Below are positions 12,014 to 20,594 of a DNA stretch of 64,000 bases, one piece after another (within the stretch, counting starts at the first letter, position 1; each line of letters begins with the position of its first letter). The DNA comes from Anthoceros angustus (lineage: Eukaryota > Streptophyta > Anthocerotopsida > Anthocerotales > Anthocerotaceae). The stretch spans positions 558,001-622,000 of the forward strand of contig MU008177.1 of assembly GCA_010909165.1 (NCBI GenBank), written 5' to 3'. The translations under genes were made by a program, and so were the position numbers. The notes below the pieces were generated by a model. That model ran no database searches, was not told the origin of the DNA, and saw only the letters and a list, made by a program, of their open reading frames with translations.

Positions 12014-12409
12014 ATGGACAAGGTAATTCAATATCCTTTCCACCCATCCTGCAGTGCACTTGCAAACCCTAGAGCTATTAGACTTCCTGTAAACCCTAAT
12101 AAACGGCAAAATCGAAAGATTCCCGCTTACTTAAGAGTACACAGAAATCCCAACGATGGTAACCTTCCTGCAGCGTCCCGCCAAAGGAACCTTCTAGCAG
12201 CCACATCTCCGCAACATTTTGTCTCGCTATGCTCGAAGCTGGAGGACGATGATAGCGGTGGTCTGCACGGAGCATACATACAGGCCTTTGCGGGTAGTGG
12301 GTTACTACCAGGCCATGGTCCAAGATCTAGACTAATATGTTGTGCAGGATATCGGCTATCTGCAAGTCCTCACATTTCGTGCAAGCTGGTGGAGTCCTTT
12401 GGCAAGTGA
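12014..12409 (+). CDS. Unknown short protein, open copy of the array's second gene
   Basis: 131 codons from the ATG immediately 3' of a tatatatatac motif, which I prefer to the longer frame running in from 11699. It is rich in Ser, Arg and Pro with an acidic DDDSGG patch near the middle. No signal peptide, membrane segment or known domain is apparent. Homologous broken copies lie at 5452, 9528 and 15051, always about 560 bp after a protease stop codon. A further conserved frame with IIAHRYQPLNRH lies about 200 bp downstream in each unit and may be a second exon. Function unknown; an expressed protein is not proven. Confidence 0.4.
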   Translation: MDKVIQYPFHPSCSALANPRAIRLPVNPNKRQNRKIPAYLRVHRNPNDGNLPAASRQRNLLAATSPQHFVSLCSKLEDDDSGGLHGAYIQAFAGSGLLPGHGPRSRLICCAGYRLSASPHISCKLVESFGK

Positions 12410-12904
12410 TAACAAGAAAGAGTCCGTACATCCGGTGATCGTGTGTGAGAGTGCATGCTGCCTCATGCCTCAACTCGTATGTCTCACATGTGCGTAGGAA
12501 TATTTAATGTGCCATCGCCAACTAAAAGAGCCAATATCATAGCTCATCGTTACCAACCTTTGAATAGACACATCATGCTAGGGGTCTACTATGCACCATC
12601 TATCTAGAGCGTTAGCGCTACCGAGAGCGGCTAGAGTAAATGTAAATACCCATTCCAAAACGCCCATTAATCCATGTCCCACGACTCAATCAAAGCTAAA
12701 TTGAATGGAGTGCAAATCAAATGGACGAAGCTACAAAAGTTGAAATGGAGCAGTTGTAAATCAAATTAACCGAGATCGAAACTATTGGATAGAATAGGAT
12801 TTCTTGAAAGCCAAGTCTATATATGTGACTAGGCACATTAGAGTTTTTCATTGTCATTGCTCGACTAATATTATTGTTAGTATCTTGAAAACTATTAGAC
12901 ATTT

Positions 12905-13344
12905 ATGATGGCAGAAATGTGTTTTCCTACTCATGTTGCTTTTACGGTCATAGCTAGTGCAACATGCGTAATGTCTAGAGAGTTGGTCACACAAGATGTC
13001 CCTCTTGGAAGTGCTTTCATAAATTTGTCTTCTCAAGTTGCGATTTGACTAGCACATTCGAGGATTGGATACTAGAACATGGACGAGTTTATGAAGGACT
13101 TGAAGAGAAGTTGCTTCGCTTTGAAATCTTCAAGGAAACATACGAGTATATTGAGAAGCGCAATAAGGAGGTTACGCTTACGCTTGGGTTTGAACCAATT
13201 TTCGATTTGATGATGAAGAATTCAAGACCAACTTTTCATGAAAGTTCCAAGTTTCAATAGGAGCACAATTGCGCCTAGTTCTTCTAGGATTAGTGCTAAA
13301 CAAATTGAAGATCCGCCTGCTTCCTTTGATTGAGAGCCCAAATT
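12905..13344 (+). pseudogene. Protease partial copy 4 (prodomain only)
   Basis: Starts like the full copies (ATGATG) with the I29 prodomain readable as FEDWILEHGRVYEGLEEKLL. It is cut at gagagcccaaat, where the promoter region of the next copy begins. Signal peptide and prodomain only; the catalytic domain is absent. Confidence 0.8.
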
Positions 13345-13482
13345 AATCGAGATCGAAACTATTGGATAGAATAGATTTCTTGAAAGCTAAGTCTATATAT
13401 GTGACTAGGCACATTAGAGTTTTTCATTGTCATTGCTCTTTACTAATATTATTGTTAGTATCTTGAAAACTATTAGACATTT

Positions 13483-14492
13483 ATGATGGCGAAATGTGTT
13501 TTCCTACTCATGTTGCTTTTACTATAGCTAGTGCAACATGCGTAATGTCTAGAGAGTTGGTCACACAAGATGTCCCTCTTGGAAGTGCTTATAATTTGTC
13601 TTCTCAAGTTGCGATTTGACTAGCACATTCGAGGATTGGATACTAGAACATGGACGAGTTTATGAAGGACTTGAAGAGAAGTTGCTTCGCTTTGAAATCT
13701 TCAAGGAAACATACGAGTATATTGAGAAGCGCAATAAGGAGGTTACGCTTACGCTGGGTTTGAACCAATTTTCGATTTGATGATGAAGAATTCAAGACCA
13801 ACTTTTCATCATGAAAGTTCCAAGTTTCAATAGGAGCAATTGCGCCTAGTTCTTCTAGGATTAGTGCTAAACAAATTGAAGATCCGCCTGCTTCCTTTGA
13901 TTGAGAGCCCAAATATAATTGGAGCAAGAAGAATCAAGGTACATGCGGTTGTTGTTGGGCTTTTGTTGCAACAGGACTTGCGTAAACTCAACATGTGACG
14001 CTGGATGGTCTCCCTATCGAGCAAGAGCTTTTGGAGTGCAATACCTTTGGAGCGACAGCGACGTGCACTTGTAGAAGAAGTCATTACATGGTTGGTTACT
14101 AACGTTCTTGAAACAGATTATCCATATACAAAGGAATATGTCAAAATAATAAGGTTGGTCTCGAACCTATTGTACCGATTCGCAACTATACGGCTTTACG
14201 CATTTGATGCATGCATTAGCTCAAGAAGTATCCGTCCATCCTGGGGTTGCAATAGTGTAGTGGTTCTGATTTTAAGAGTTATAAAGTGGGTCTTCTTTGG
14301 TGGAAATTGTGGTCCAGTGTTAGATCATGCCGTGGTAGTTATTGGATGGGGTCCAAAGTAACATTGACCTGGATATTGCGCAACCAATGGGGTACAAGTT
14401 GGGGTGAAGCTTACGCGTGCAGCACAGTAGCAAGTATACAGGAGGGTGTATGTGGTATGTACACGATATGGGATATCTCAGATACCATATAG
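13483..14492 (+). pseudogene. Papain-type cysteine protease, broken copy 5
   Basis: Full-length copy with ATGATG at 13483, I29 region at 13620-13800, Cys region near 13930-13960, His region near 14322 (LDHAVVVIGWG is legible), Asn region near 14380, stop at 14490. Frame breaks occur at the sites seen in the other copies. Confidence 0.85.
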
Positions 14493-15050
14493 AACACTAG
14501 AATTTTAAGTTGTCATAGTTTGTAATACTCATTTGGGTAATTTATTAATGTGAGAATTTGATTTCACAACTAAGTTATAATTTGTAATGCTCATTTGAGT
14601 ATATTTCTATCAACGTGAACGTTGTATTTCACAATGAAACAGATGATATATAAATCTCTCCCGCATAGTTGACCAAATCTTAACTCTCGACCTTTGTATT
14701 AATCTTCTCGACTTTGTATTAATCTTATCGCATCGTATGGATGCATGGTATTTCGGCCCATGATGATCATCCTCGCAAATGGACTTTGGAAAACTTTTCT
14801 ATCTTATTTGTATAAGCTCCTTCTATTTTCATCTTCCTTGGTCCCTAGTAAAACTTTTCTATCTTATGTATAAGCTCCTTCTATTTTCATCTTCCTTTGT
14901 CGCTAGGTTCTATATCTCTTTTTCTAAATATTCTATATCTTGTACGCACTTAGAAAGTCGTGATTTAATAAAATTCTTCTTCTTCTATTTGCAAGCTCCT
15001 TTGTCGTTGTTATGATCTCTCTCTCTCTATTTTATCTTGTATATATATAC

Positions 15051-15457
15051 ATGGACAAGGTAATTCAATATCCTTTCCACCCATCCCGCAGTGCACTTGC
15101 AAACCCTAGAGCTATTAGACTTCCGTAAACCCTAATAAACGGCAAAATCGAAAGATTCCCGCTTACTTAAGAGTACACAGAAATCCCAACGATGGTAACC
15201 TTCCTGCAGCGTCCCGCCAAAGGAACCTTCTAGCAGCCACATCTCCGCAACGTTTTGTCTTGCTACACTCGAAGTTGGAGGACGATGATAGCGGTGGTCT
15301 GCACGGTGCATACATACAGGCCTTTGCGGGTAGTGGGTTACTATCAAGCCATGGTCCAAGATCTAGACTAATTTGCGGTGCAAGATATGAGCTATCTGTA
15401 AGTCCTCACATTTCAGGCAAGCTTGCTAGCATCTTGTCAAGTGTTAACCTGAGTTAG
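15051..15457 (+). pseudogene. Unknown second gene of the array, copy 4 (diverged end)
   Basis: MDKVIQYPFHPS start after the TATA-like motif. The frame is broken early, then legible again as LEDDDSGGLHGAYIQAFAG. The 3' end diverges from the other copies after about 15360 and marks the right border of the array. Confidence 0.5.
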
Positions 15458-16500
15458 TAAACTTTTTCTAATTTAATAACTTAAATAACTAAATTATGAA
15501 GTATTTGGGATAAGAGACACAGTGGACATGACATTGTGTTTCAAAGGGTTGTGTGAATGGGGAAAAGAAGTGATTGGGGAAAAGAAGTCACGAGACTCTG
15601 TCCCTTTGCTCAATGCGGAGCTTCCTAGCTCGAAAGGTGTACTTGTGAGACTGTGTCTTGCTGGCATTGCTGGCATTGTGGATATGACTAGTGCAGAAAT
15701 TCTTGAGTTACGTTTGTAAATGTGTGGCTATGCGTGGCATGAGGCTAAGAATCAAGACTAACTCTAGTCTGTCTAGAGGGACTGCTTCTGGTTCTATTAG
15801 CTTCCTATTATATTGACTTTAATCACATGTGTGCAACATGCTTCTGTGTTGCCTCAGATGTGTTACTACCATTGCCCGCAGCTACTATGTGATGCATCAA
15901 CCGTTGTGTCTGCACACAAGATGGCCTCTCGTTTATATAGGATATACCGTTACCAGAGATGGCTAGTAGCGAGGCTTCTAATTTTGTTCGGAAGATTGGA
16001 TGCACTTCCGACGTCGAGTCCTAGTTGGAAGATTTTAGAGCCCCTTTCCATGTACACTAAAACTAACTCGTTTTGAATATTTCTATATACCGAAAAGAAA
16101 TATACGCATAATTGTGTTCCCCAATGAAAAGGGCTCTTGGTTGGTTTCGCGTGTGCACGAGACACCGGTGCCACACATCAGCGTTTTATCAGGTTTTTCT
16201 TGGCACGACAATCCTCTCTCATGTGTAAGATTGTTAAAAAGGTACGTAAAAAGGATACATGTATATAGCAATTTAGGTGCAGAGTGCACATAGCTGATCG
16301 ACCTGTCACCATCGTGAGAGCTTGCACGCAGACGACAATGCTCGATTTGGCATCACATGCTCCACGCGCACATGACGGTGTCAGATTGAAACGGACATTC
16401 CCCAGTTCAGGTGCAGGATTGCCCTCTCCCACCTCCCTCTCCACACTCTGATGCTTTTGCAGCACGAAGCTCCAGTGCCGATTGCAACAGGCAGCCCTCG
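15458..16500. other. Intergenic, no gene supported
   Basis: Two short plus-strand frames (15522-15719 and 15813-16076) have no recognisable domain and no splice context. The stretch separates the protease array from the lipid-transfer gene. Confidence 0.5.
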
Positions 16501-16927
16501 ATGTCTGTCGCACTAGCCATGGCGATCCTGGTGTCGGCCATGTTCAAGGCCAGCAACCAGCAGACGCAGGCAGGCTTAGGGACGCCCTTCTCGCCGGCGG
16601 TGGATTGCAAGGCCGCACTGGCGCAGATGCAGCCGTGTCTTCCGAGCGTGCTTGTCGGCGGCTTCTGGAACCCGCCCGATCCCCTTCCGGGCTGCTGCCA
16701 GGCGGTTGAGACCATCGACCCGGCCTGCATCTGCTCTCTCGAGGATCCTGAAATGCCGGTCCCTGGATTGAACCGCACGGCCCTGCTCGAGTTGCCGCAA
16801 AAGTGTGGATTTGTGGGAGTTCCTCCCGGCGCCTCCTGCGGCGGTGAGTAGCTCAGAGCGTTCTTTGTTTTGGAAGTAGGGCAATTTATAAAGACTGAAG
16901 TATTGCTTGCCTGCAGGCGGAGCTTGA
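16501..16927 (+). CDS. Non-specific lipid-transfer-like protein (8-Cys), 2 exons
   Basis: Exon 1 is 16501-16843. A 73-bp intron (gtgagt...ctgcag) is followed by a short exon 16917-16927 ending in TGA. The start chosen gives a signal-peptide-like N-terminus (MSVALAMAILVSAMF); an upstream in-frame ATG at 16411 would spoil it. The mature part shows the eight-cysteine pattern of the plant LTP/2S-albumin superfamily: a Cys in VDCKAAL, one in MQPC, the CC pair in LPGCCQAV, CIC, then Cys in QKCGF and ASCG. Such proteins are secreted and bind lipids in an alpha-helical cavity held by four disulfides. About 117 residues. No GPI-anchor tail is seen. Confidence 0.8.
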
Positions 16928-17089
16928 AGATCCAGCCACAGATCAATGAAGAAAGAAGAGTTCGAGGTGCTGTGGGGTGCTATCCAATTGTACGCCCGCC
17001 GGCTACGTATTACCTGCGCTGGTAGATCAAAAGTTGTGTCCATTGTCTTCAATTATGTCACACTCCAGCTGTTCTGAGACAGCTATCGG

Positions 17090-17552
17090 CTAGACTAAGA
17101 ATCCAAGCACCCATGTACATGATTTTGTAAACCGACTCACATGTTTTCTGCCCCAAGGTGGACAATTCCGATTACGCACTGCAATAACCTTCTTCAGGGC
17201 AGCCTTACATATACCCTCCGGCCTATACAGGAGCTTCAGGAGTAAGGGACAGTAAAGGAATCTCTCAGATGGCTCAATATCTTCCGGAATGAGCCGTGAC
17301 CACCAGACCCTGTAGTTACCGTGCGACCTTCTGGGGATGTAGCAGATCTGCTCCGCCTGTAAAACCTGTGCCGATGTTCGTCATGGCGTCCGGACCCTGT
17401 CATCCCAAAGAGCAATCAAAATCTGGTCGCTTTAAACCATGTTAAGTCGGAACATGTGAGCGTGAACAAAGGTATACCTGGCGGGGAAGGAGATTCCGAA
17501 GTAGTGTCGGCACCAAATGAACCCACAGGCTCATTGGTATCCACCTTCAGAT
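17090..17552 (-). CDS. Possible minus-strand exons of an unidentified gene
   Basis: On the minus strand an exon-like piece at 17552-17478 (after cttgcag, before gtatac) reads VDTNEPVGSFGADTTSESP. A longer open stretch at 17368-17090 reads QICYIPRRSHGNYRVWWSRL and ends at a stop. Composition looks coding, but the phases do not join cleanly with the splice sites I can see. It may be a remnant or may need another exon. No family recognised. Confidence 0.3.
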
Positions 17553-17553
17553 C

Positions 17554-18370
17554 TGCAAGATAGGAAAGCACAAATCAGTTGAAATACGCACAACTAGACC
17601 AAAAAGCGCATAGCTTGAGCCACAAGTCCTAAAAGAAAAAGCGGCAAATTAGTTGCGCAACAAGTATTAAGAAACCAGAATCAAGCAATGGGACAGAATA
17701 ATAGCAGACATGCACTAACTTCGTTACTTGACCACTAGTACGTCTACAGTTCTCAGATTCGTCCAGTTAAGGCATTGTACAGACACTGTACAGGAACCTA
17801 AGAGATATCCCCAACTACCATGACTAGAGACTACTAATAGGATTCAAGACACAGGGTAGTTAGAGACCTCACATGATCATGAGAACTTGTCAAACCCTCC
17901 AATTCGGGTGGTTGGAGACCTCACATGATCATGAGAACTTGTCCTGGCTGGTCAAACAAGACACTCCCATCCCCAGGTTACGAAACAAACAGAGAAAGAA
18001 CAAGGAAATGTGTCAGCAGCAGCGAGTTAGCAACATGCAAACATACATATGAACTAAAGTTAAGAGATGAAGGACAGAGGATCCACAAAAGTGAAGTTAA
18101 CTATTCATTCGTCTCGAAAAATTGGACAAAACCAACCAGTACAGCGAATAGCACTACAGGCTGCAGATCCAGAGGGCTCCCTGCCCTCCGGAGCGATTCT
18201 AATCTAGACCCGAAATCCATTGTACGTATAACTGCCATCCTCGGAAGCGGATAAAGCCGTCGAATCTATCTACATAAAGGGGCGCAGGACTACATGGCAG
18301 CTTCCCGTGTGAAAATTTTACCGCCCGGCCTATCCTACCTCAAACGCGGCTATAACGTTTTCTTCATCAC
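17554..18370. other. Intergenic; short tandem repeat at 17860-17945
   Basis: No supported gene. A 51-bp direct repeat is present: gacctcacatgatcatgaga occurs at about 17865 and 17915. The plus frame 17925-18254 has no domain and is not called. Confidence 0.5.
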
Positions 18371-18868
18371 TCAAGCTCCAGGTGCTACTTCCTGCGTCTT
18401 GTGCTGCAGCAAACCTGTGACATTGGAACCATACTCACGGGCTCTCTCCTTCACATGAGCAGCAGTCTCGGACAGACGATTCCTAGCAGCTTCCACCTGA
18501 TCCGAACCTGGCGGGTGACGGCCCTTGACGTAGTTGTACAGCCATGACACTCCCGAGAAGGCCGCCACCGCGGTGCCCGCGGCCACCAAGAAACCTCCGA
18601 CCGTGAAAAACAAGATCGTCGCGAGCGGGACGAGCACCGGGCTGAAAAAGATGAGCACCGGCGTCAATGCGATCAGCCCCAGGATCGTCCCCCCGACCGT
18701 CAGTCCTCCCAGCACCAGCACGACCGCTCCCACCGCCAGCAGCGCGAACAGTCCCAGCACCTGCCGAGTCGTAGGCGCGCGCTCCTGGATCGTGTGAAAC
18801 ACATTCTGCGCCTTGTCCGCCCCTTCGTGCATCTTCTCCCGAGGACGCTCAACCAGCCGGTCTCCCAT
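18371..18868 (-). CDS. Oleosin (oil-body structural protein)
   Basis: 165 residues from the ATG at 18868; a longer frame to 18985 has no better start. Residues from about 39 begin the long uninterrupted hydrophobic hairpin. It contains the proline knot PVLIFFSPVLVP (PX5SPX3P), the signature of oleosins. N- and C-terminal arms are hydrophilic and amphipathic, ending near HKTQEVAPGA. Oleosins coat lipid droplets with a half-unit membrane and stop them fusing. In seedless plants they are found on spore oil bodies. No intron is needed. The leader region holds a 78-bp tandem duplication, and an inverted pair of RY motifs lies about 480 bp upstream. Confidence 0.93.
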   Translation of the reverse strand: MGDRLVERPREKMHEGADKAQNVFHTIQERAPTTRQVLGLFALLAVGAVVLVLGGLTVGGTILGLIALTPVLIFFSPVLVPLATILFFTVGGFLVAAGTAVAAFSGVSWLYNYVKGRHPPGSDQVEAARNRLSETAAHVKERAREYGSNVTGLLQHKTQEVAPGA

Positions 18869-18888
18869 CTTGCGAGCTTCTGCGCTTT

Positions 18889-19017
18889 GTCCAATCACAC
18901 ACTCCAACACCTGCTGCAACCGAGCATCCAAATCAAGCAGAATTCTACAGGAATTTCGCAGGCTTGTCAAATCACACACTCGCAAACCTGCTGCAACCGA
19001 TCATCCAGACAAAAAGA
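18889..19017. repeat. 78-bp offset tandem repeat in oleosin leader
   Basis: aatcacacactccaacacct at about 18893 is echoed at about 18971 (aatcacacactcgcaaacct), each followed by gctgcaaccgakcatccaga-like text. The copies are imperfect. It lies in the oleosin 5' leader or promoter. Confidence 0.6.
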
Positions 19018-19343
19018 ACGTTCCTTCTACAAGGAAATCCACGCAGACAGAAATCTACCCTAGCTGATCAAGCAAATTCCTGCGGCTATGAATCGGCACC
19101 AGGAGGTGATCAACCTGCTGTTTGGAGCAAAACAATGTAGCGCTTGTGGAGGCGGAAAACTGCTCAGTGCAGTGCAGTGCAGAGGCGACGTCCGCAGCGA
19201 GATTGCTAGCTTACCTCTGACGCGTATTAATAAGCGACGACGCAAGCACGTAACACGGCACAGCGATGGAAAACGCCTGGCCCGCGCTGAATTAAAGGGC
19301 TGGGAACGGTGGTAGACGTGTCGCGCAGGCGGAACCCCGCCGT

Positions 19344-19359
19344 TGCATGCGCACATGCA
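19344..19359. promoter_or_regulatory. Inverted pair of RY-type motifs
   Basis: tgcatg and catgca flank a gcgca-like centre. RY elements (CATGCA) are the known binding sites of B3 factors of the ABI3/FUS3/LEC2 group that drive oleosin and storage genes. Position about 480 bp upstream of the oleosin ATG fits a promoter role. Function is inferred. Confidence 0.4.
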
Positions 19360-19649
19360 GACTGCTTGCTCGTGCTCCTGTTGCGCCCCACACTCCCGTT
19401 TCGCCTCCCAAACGGCGTGCTGGCGCAACGGAACTCCCATTACCGCCGCACGCTCTGATAATCACTTCCCCATCAGGAATATTTGTCACGGATACGCTCC
19501 CCCAGCTGGCCCGCCCCTCACCGTCGGCCTCACATGCCATCTTCGGACGCTCCGCCAACCCCTCCCCCCCGTTGCATTTGCACCCGTTTCCTGTCCCCAT
19601 TGCACCCCGGGATTTGCCTCGGCCGCGGCTGCCCTACGCGCTTTGCTTT

Positions 19650-19658
19650 TTAGGGTTT
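19650..19658 (+). promoter_or_regulatory. Telo-box (ttagggttt) upstream of snoRNA cluster
   Basis: The motif ttagggttt, reverse of aaaccctaa, lies about 230 bp upstream of the first box C/D RNA. Telo-boxes are typical of plant promoters for ribosomal protein and snoRNA genes. I did not see a clear site II (tgggcy) next to it. Confidence 0.4.
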
Positions 19659-19883
19659 CCCCTCCATAACTTCTACTCGGGCCATATTGCTGTGGCAGTA
19701 GTATGCACCTCGAGCGCTCCCCCTCCGTCTTGTCTTTGTTGCTGCGGCGGCACCAGTGTCTGCAGCGGCGATGGTCCTTGCGACGTTGTCCCTCTGCCGA
19801 CGTTTCCTGCCAATCTGGGTGCTTGCCTCTGTCTGTGTGCGTTTGTGAGGGTTTGTGGGTGAGGAGCCCTTGCAGCGCACTTA

Positions 19884-19959
19884 GGGAGTGACGAAGCTGA
19901 TTTCAGCAGTTATCCCTGTCTGAATAATGATGTGGACTGATCATCATTCATCTGACTCT
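19884..19959 (+). ncRNA. snR38: Box C/D snoRNA, snR38-like, copy a
   Basis: C box gtgacga at 19888, internal ctga (D') at 19920, C'-like aatgatg at about 19926, D box ctga at 19952, and a short gag/ctc terminal pairing. The 13 nt before D' (cagttatccctgt) are the exact complement of the 25S rRNA segment acagggataactg. The fifth base before D' pairs with the middle G of ggg. Yeast snR38 directs a G methylation at this place. The second guide, before D, has no rRNA match I can recall. The C box is one base off consensus. Confidence 0.75.
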
Positions 19960-20023
19960 GCTGTTGCTTATGCGGTGTTGCTGCTACGGTCAGGCTTGCT
20001 TGTCCACGGTTACTAGCAGCTGA

Positions 20024-20106
20024 GTCGAGGGTGATGAAGATCAAGTTATCAGTTATCCCTGTCTGAACAATACTGTGGACGACAATTACTACGGTTCTGA
20101 CTCGAC
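20024..20106 (+). ncRNA. snR38: Box C/D snoRNA, snR38-like, copy b, double guide
   Basis: Perfect 6-bp terminal stem gtcgag (20024-20029) with ctcgac (20101-20106). C box gtgatga at 20031, D' ctga at 20063, D ctga at 20097. The D' guide is the same 13-nt 25S match as copy a. The D guide (aattactacggtt) is complementary over 13 nt to the plant 18S segment aaccgtagtaatt. The D guide would thus target 18S near its position 120. All defining boxes are canonical, making this the stronger of the two copies. Confidence 0.88.
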
Positions 20107-20175
20107 CTGTGCTTGCTCCGTGGCTTGTCAGTATTTGGATGTTCTTGAGTCCGCCTGGTCCGCTGTTGTCGATCT

Positions 20176-20273
20176 CCGGAAGGCCAATGATGTTAAAACT
20201 TGACAAGCATAAAGCTGAGCTATTTCCAGCGGTGCGGAATCCTCATAGACTAGGACGAGCTGAGGCCTTCCGG
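20176..20273 (+). ncRNA. U27: Box C/D snoRNA, U27-like, copy a, double guide
   Basis: A perfect 10-bp terminal stem pairs ccggaaggcc (20176-20185) with ggccttccgg (20264-20273). C box atgatgt at 20187, D' ctga at 20215, D ctga at 20260. The D' guide gacaagcata is complementary to 18S tatgcttgtc near the 5' end of the RNA. The fifth base before D' pairs with the A methylated by U27 in animals and plants. The D guide agactaggacg matches 18S cgtcctagtct. Confidence 0.9.
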
Positions 20274-20313
20274 TGTTCATCTGTGCTTGCTTATGTCTGC
20301 TGTGACGTTTCTG

Positions 20314-20329
20314 TTAGGGTTAGGGTTAG
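20314..20329 (+). promoter_or_regulatory. Telo-box-like ttagggttagggttag between snoRNAs
   Basis: Two and a half ttaggg units just upstream of the second U27-like gene. It could be a second promoter element dividing the cluster into two transcription units. It is too short to be a telomeric array. Confidence 0.35.
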
Positions 20330-20362
20330 CCGTGTGTGAGGAAGTTTGGTGTTAAAGAGGAA

Positions 20363-20456
20363 CGACGGCTAGTGATGCTGATATCATGACAAGCATATAC
20401 CTGAGCTGTTTGTTTAGCTGTGCTGACCCCTAGTGAGGATTACTGAGGCCTCGTCG
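20363..20456 (+). ncRNA. U27: Box C/D snoRNA, U27-like, copy b
   Basis: C box gtgatgc at 20372, D' ctga at 20401, D ctga at 20443. Terminal stem cgacg (20363) with cgtcg (20452). The D' guide gacaagcatat is complementary over 11 nt to 18S atatgcttgtc, again placing the fifth base opposite the U27 target A. The D-side guide differs from copy a and has no match I can recall. The two genes are diverged paralogues sharing the tgacaagcata block. Confidence 0.82.
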
Positions 20457-20499
20457 TGTACCTCTACTGGATTATGTAACTTAGGTCAGTGGCGTCCCT

Positions 20500-20594
20500 G
20501 CTGGTGAGAGATGACTGCATAGTTCAGCTGAGCAGCAAAACATCTGCGCTGAAGAACATGAGCCATAAGTCTTTCGCTCCTATCTGACACCAGC
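20500..20594 (+). ncRNA. U18: Box C/D snoRNA, U18-like D' guide, snR39B-like D guide
   Basis: A perfect 7-bp terminal stem pairs gctggtg (20500-20506) with caccagc (20588-20594). C box gagatga at 20508 (one mismatch), D' ctga at 20528, D ctga at 20584. The D' guide gcatagttca is complementary to 25S tgaactatgc, the U18 target. The D guide agtctttcgctcctat pairs with 25S ataggggcgaaagact over 16 positions with one G-U pair, placing a G of the gggg run at the methylation position as for snR39B. A double-guide RNA is the simplest reading. Confidence 0.82.

Larger units (their letters stand above)
3753..15457 (+). repeat. Tandem array of cysteine protease plus unknown-gene units
   Basis: A composite unit of about 2.5-3 kb is repeated. 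It consists of a TATA-like tatatatgtg promoter, a papain-type protease reading frame of about 1.03 kb, an AT-rich spacer with a (CT)n tract, and a second short reading frame. Starts of full units lie near 3758, 6247, 10320 and 13394, with a 5'-only copy at 12826 and two protease-only copies at 7419 and 8211. Copies are nearly identical apart from 1-6 bp indels, which fall at the same few places in each copy. The last unit diverges after about 15360. Confidence 0.9.

Noticed and set aside
19347-19862. 171-residue plus-strand frame
   Set aside because: Pro/Cys-rich low-complexity text in a promoter region with no homologue recognised; overlaps telo-box region upstream of the snoRNAs.
20314-20329. 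Telomere-like ttaggg repeats
   Set aside because: Only two and a half units and inside the snoRNA cluster; better read as a telo-box.
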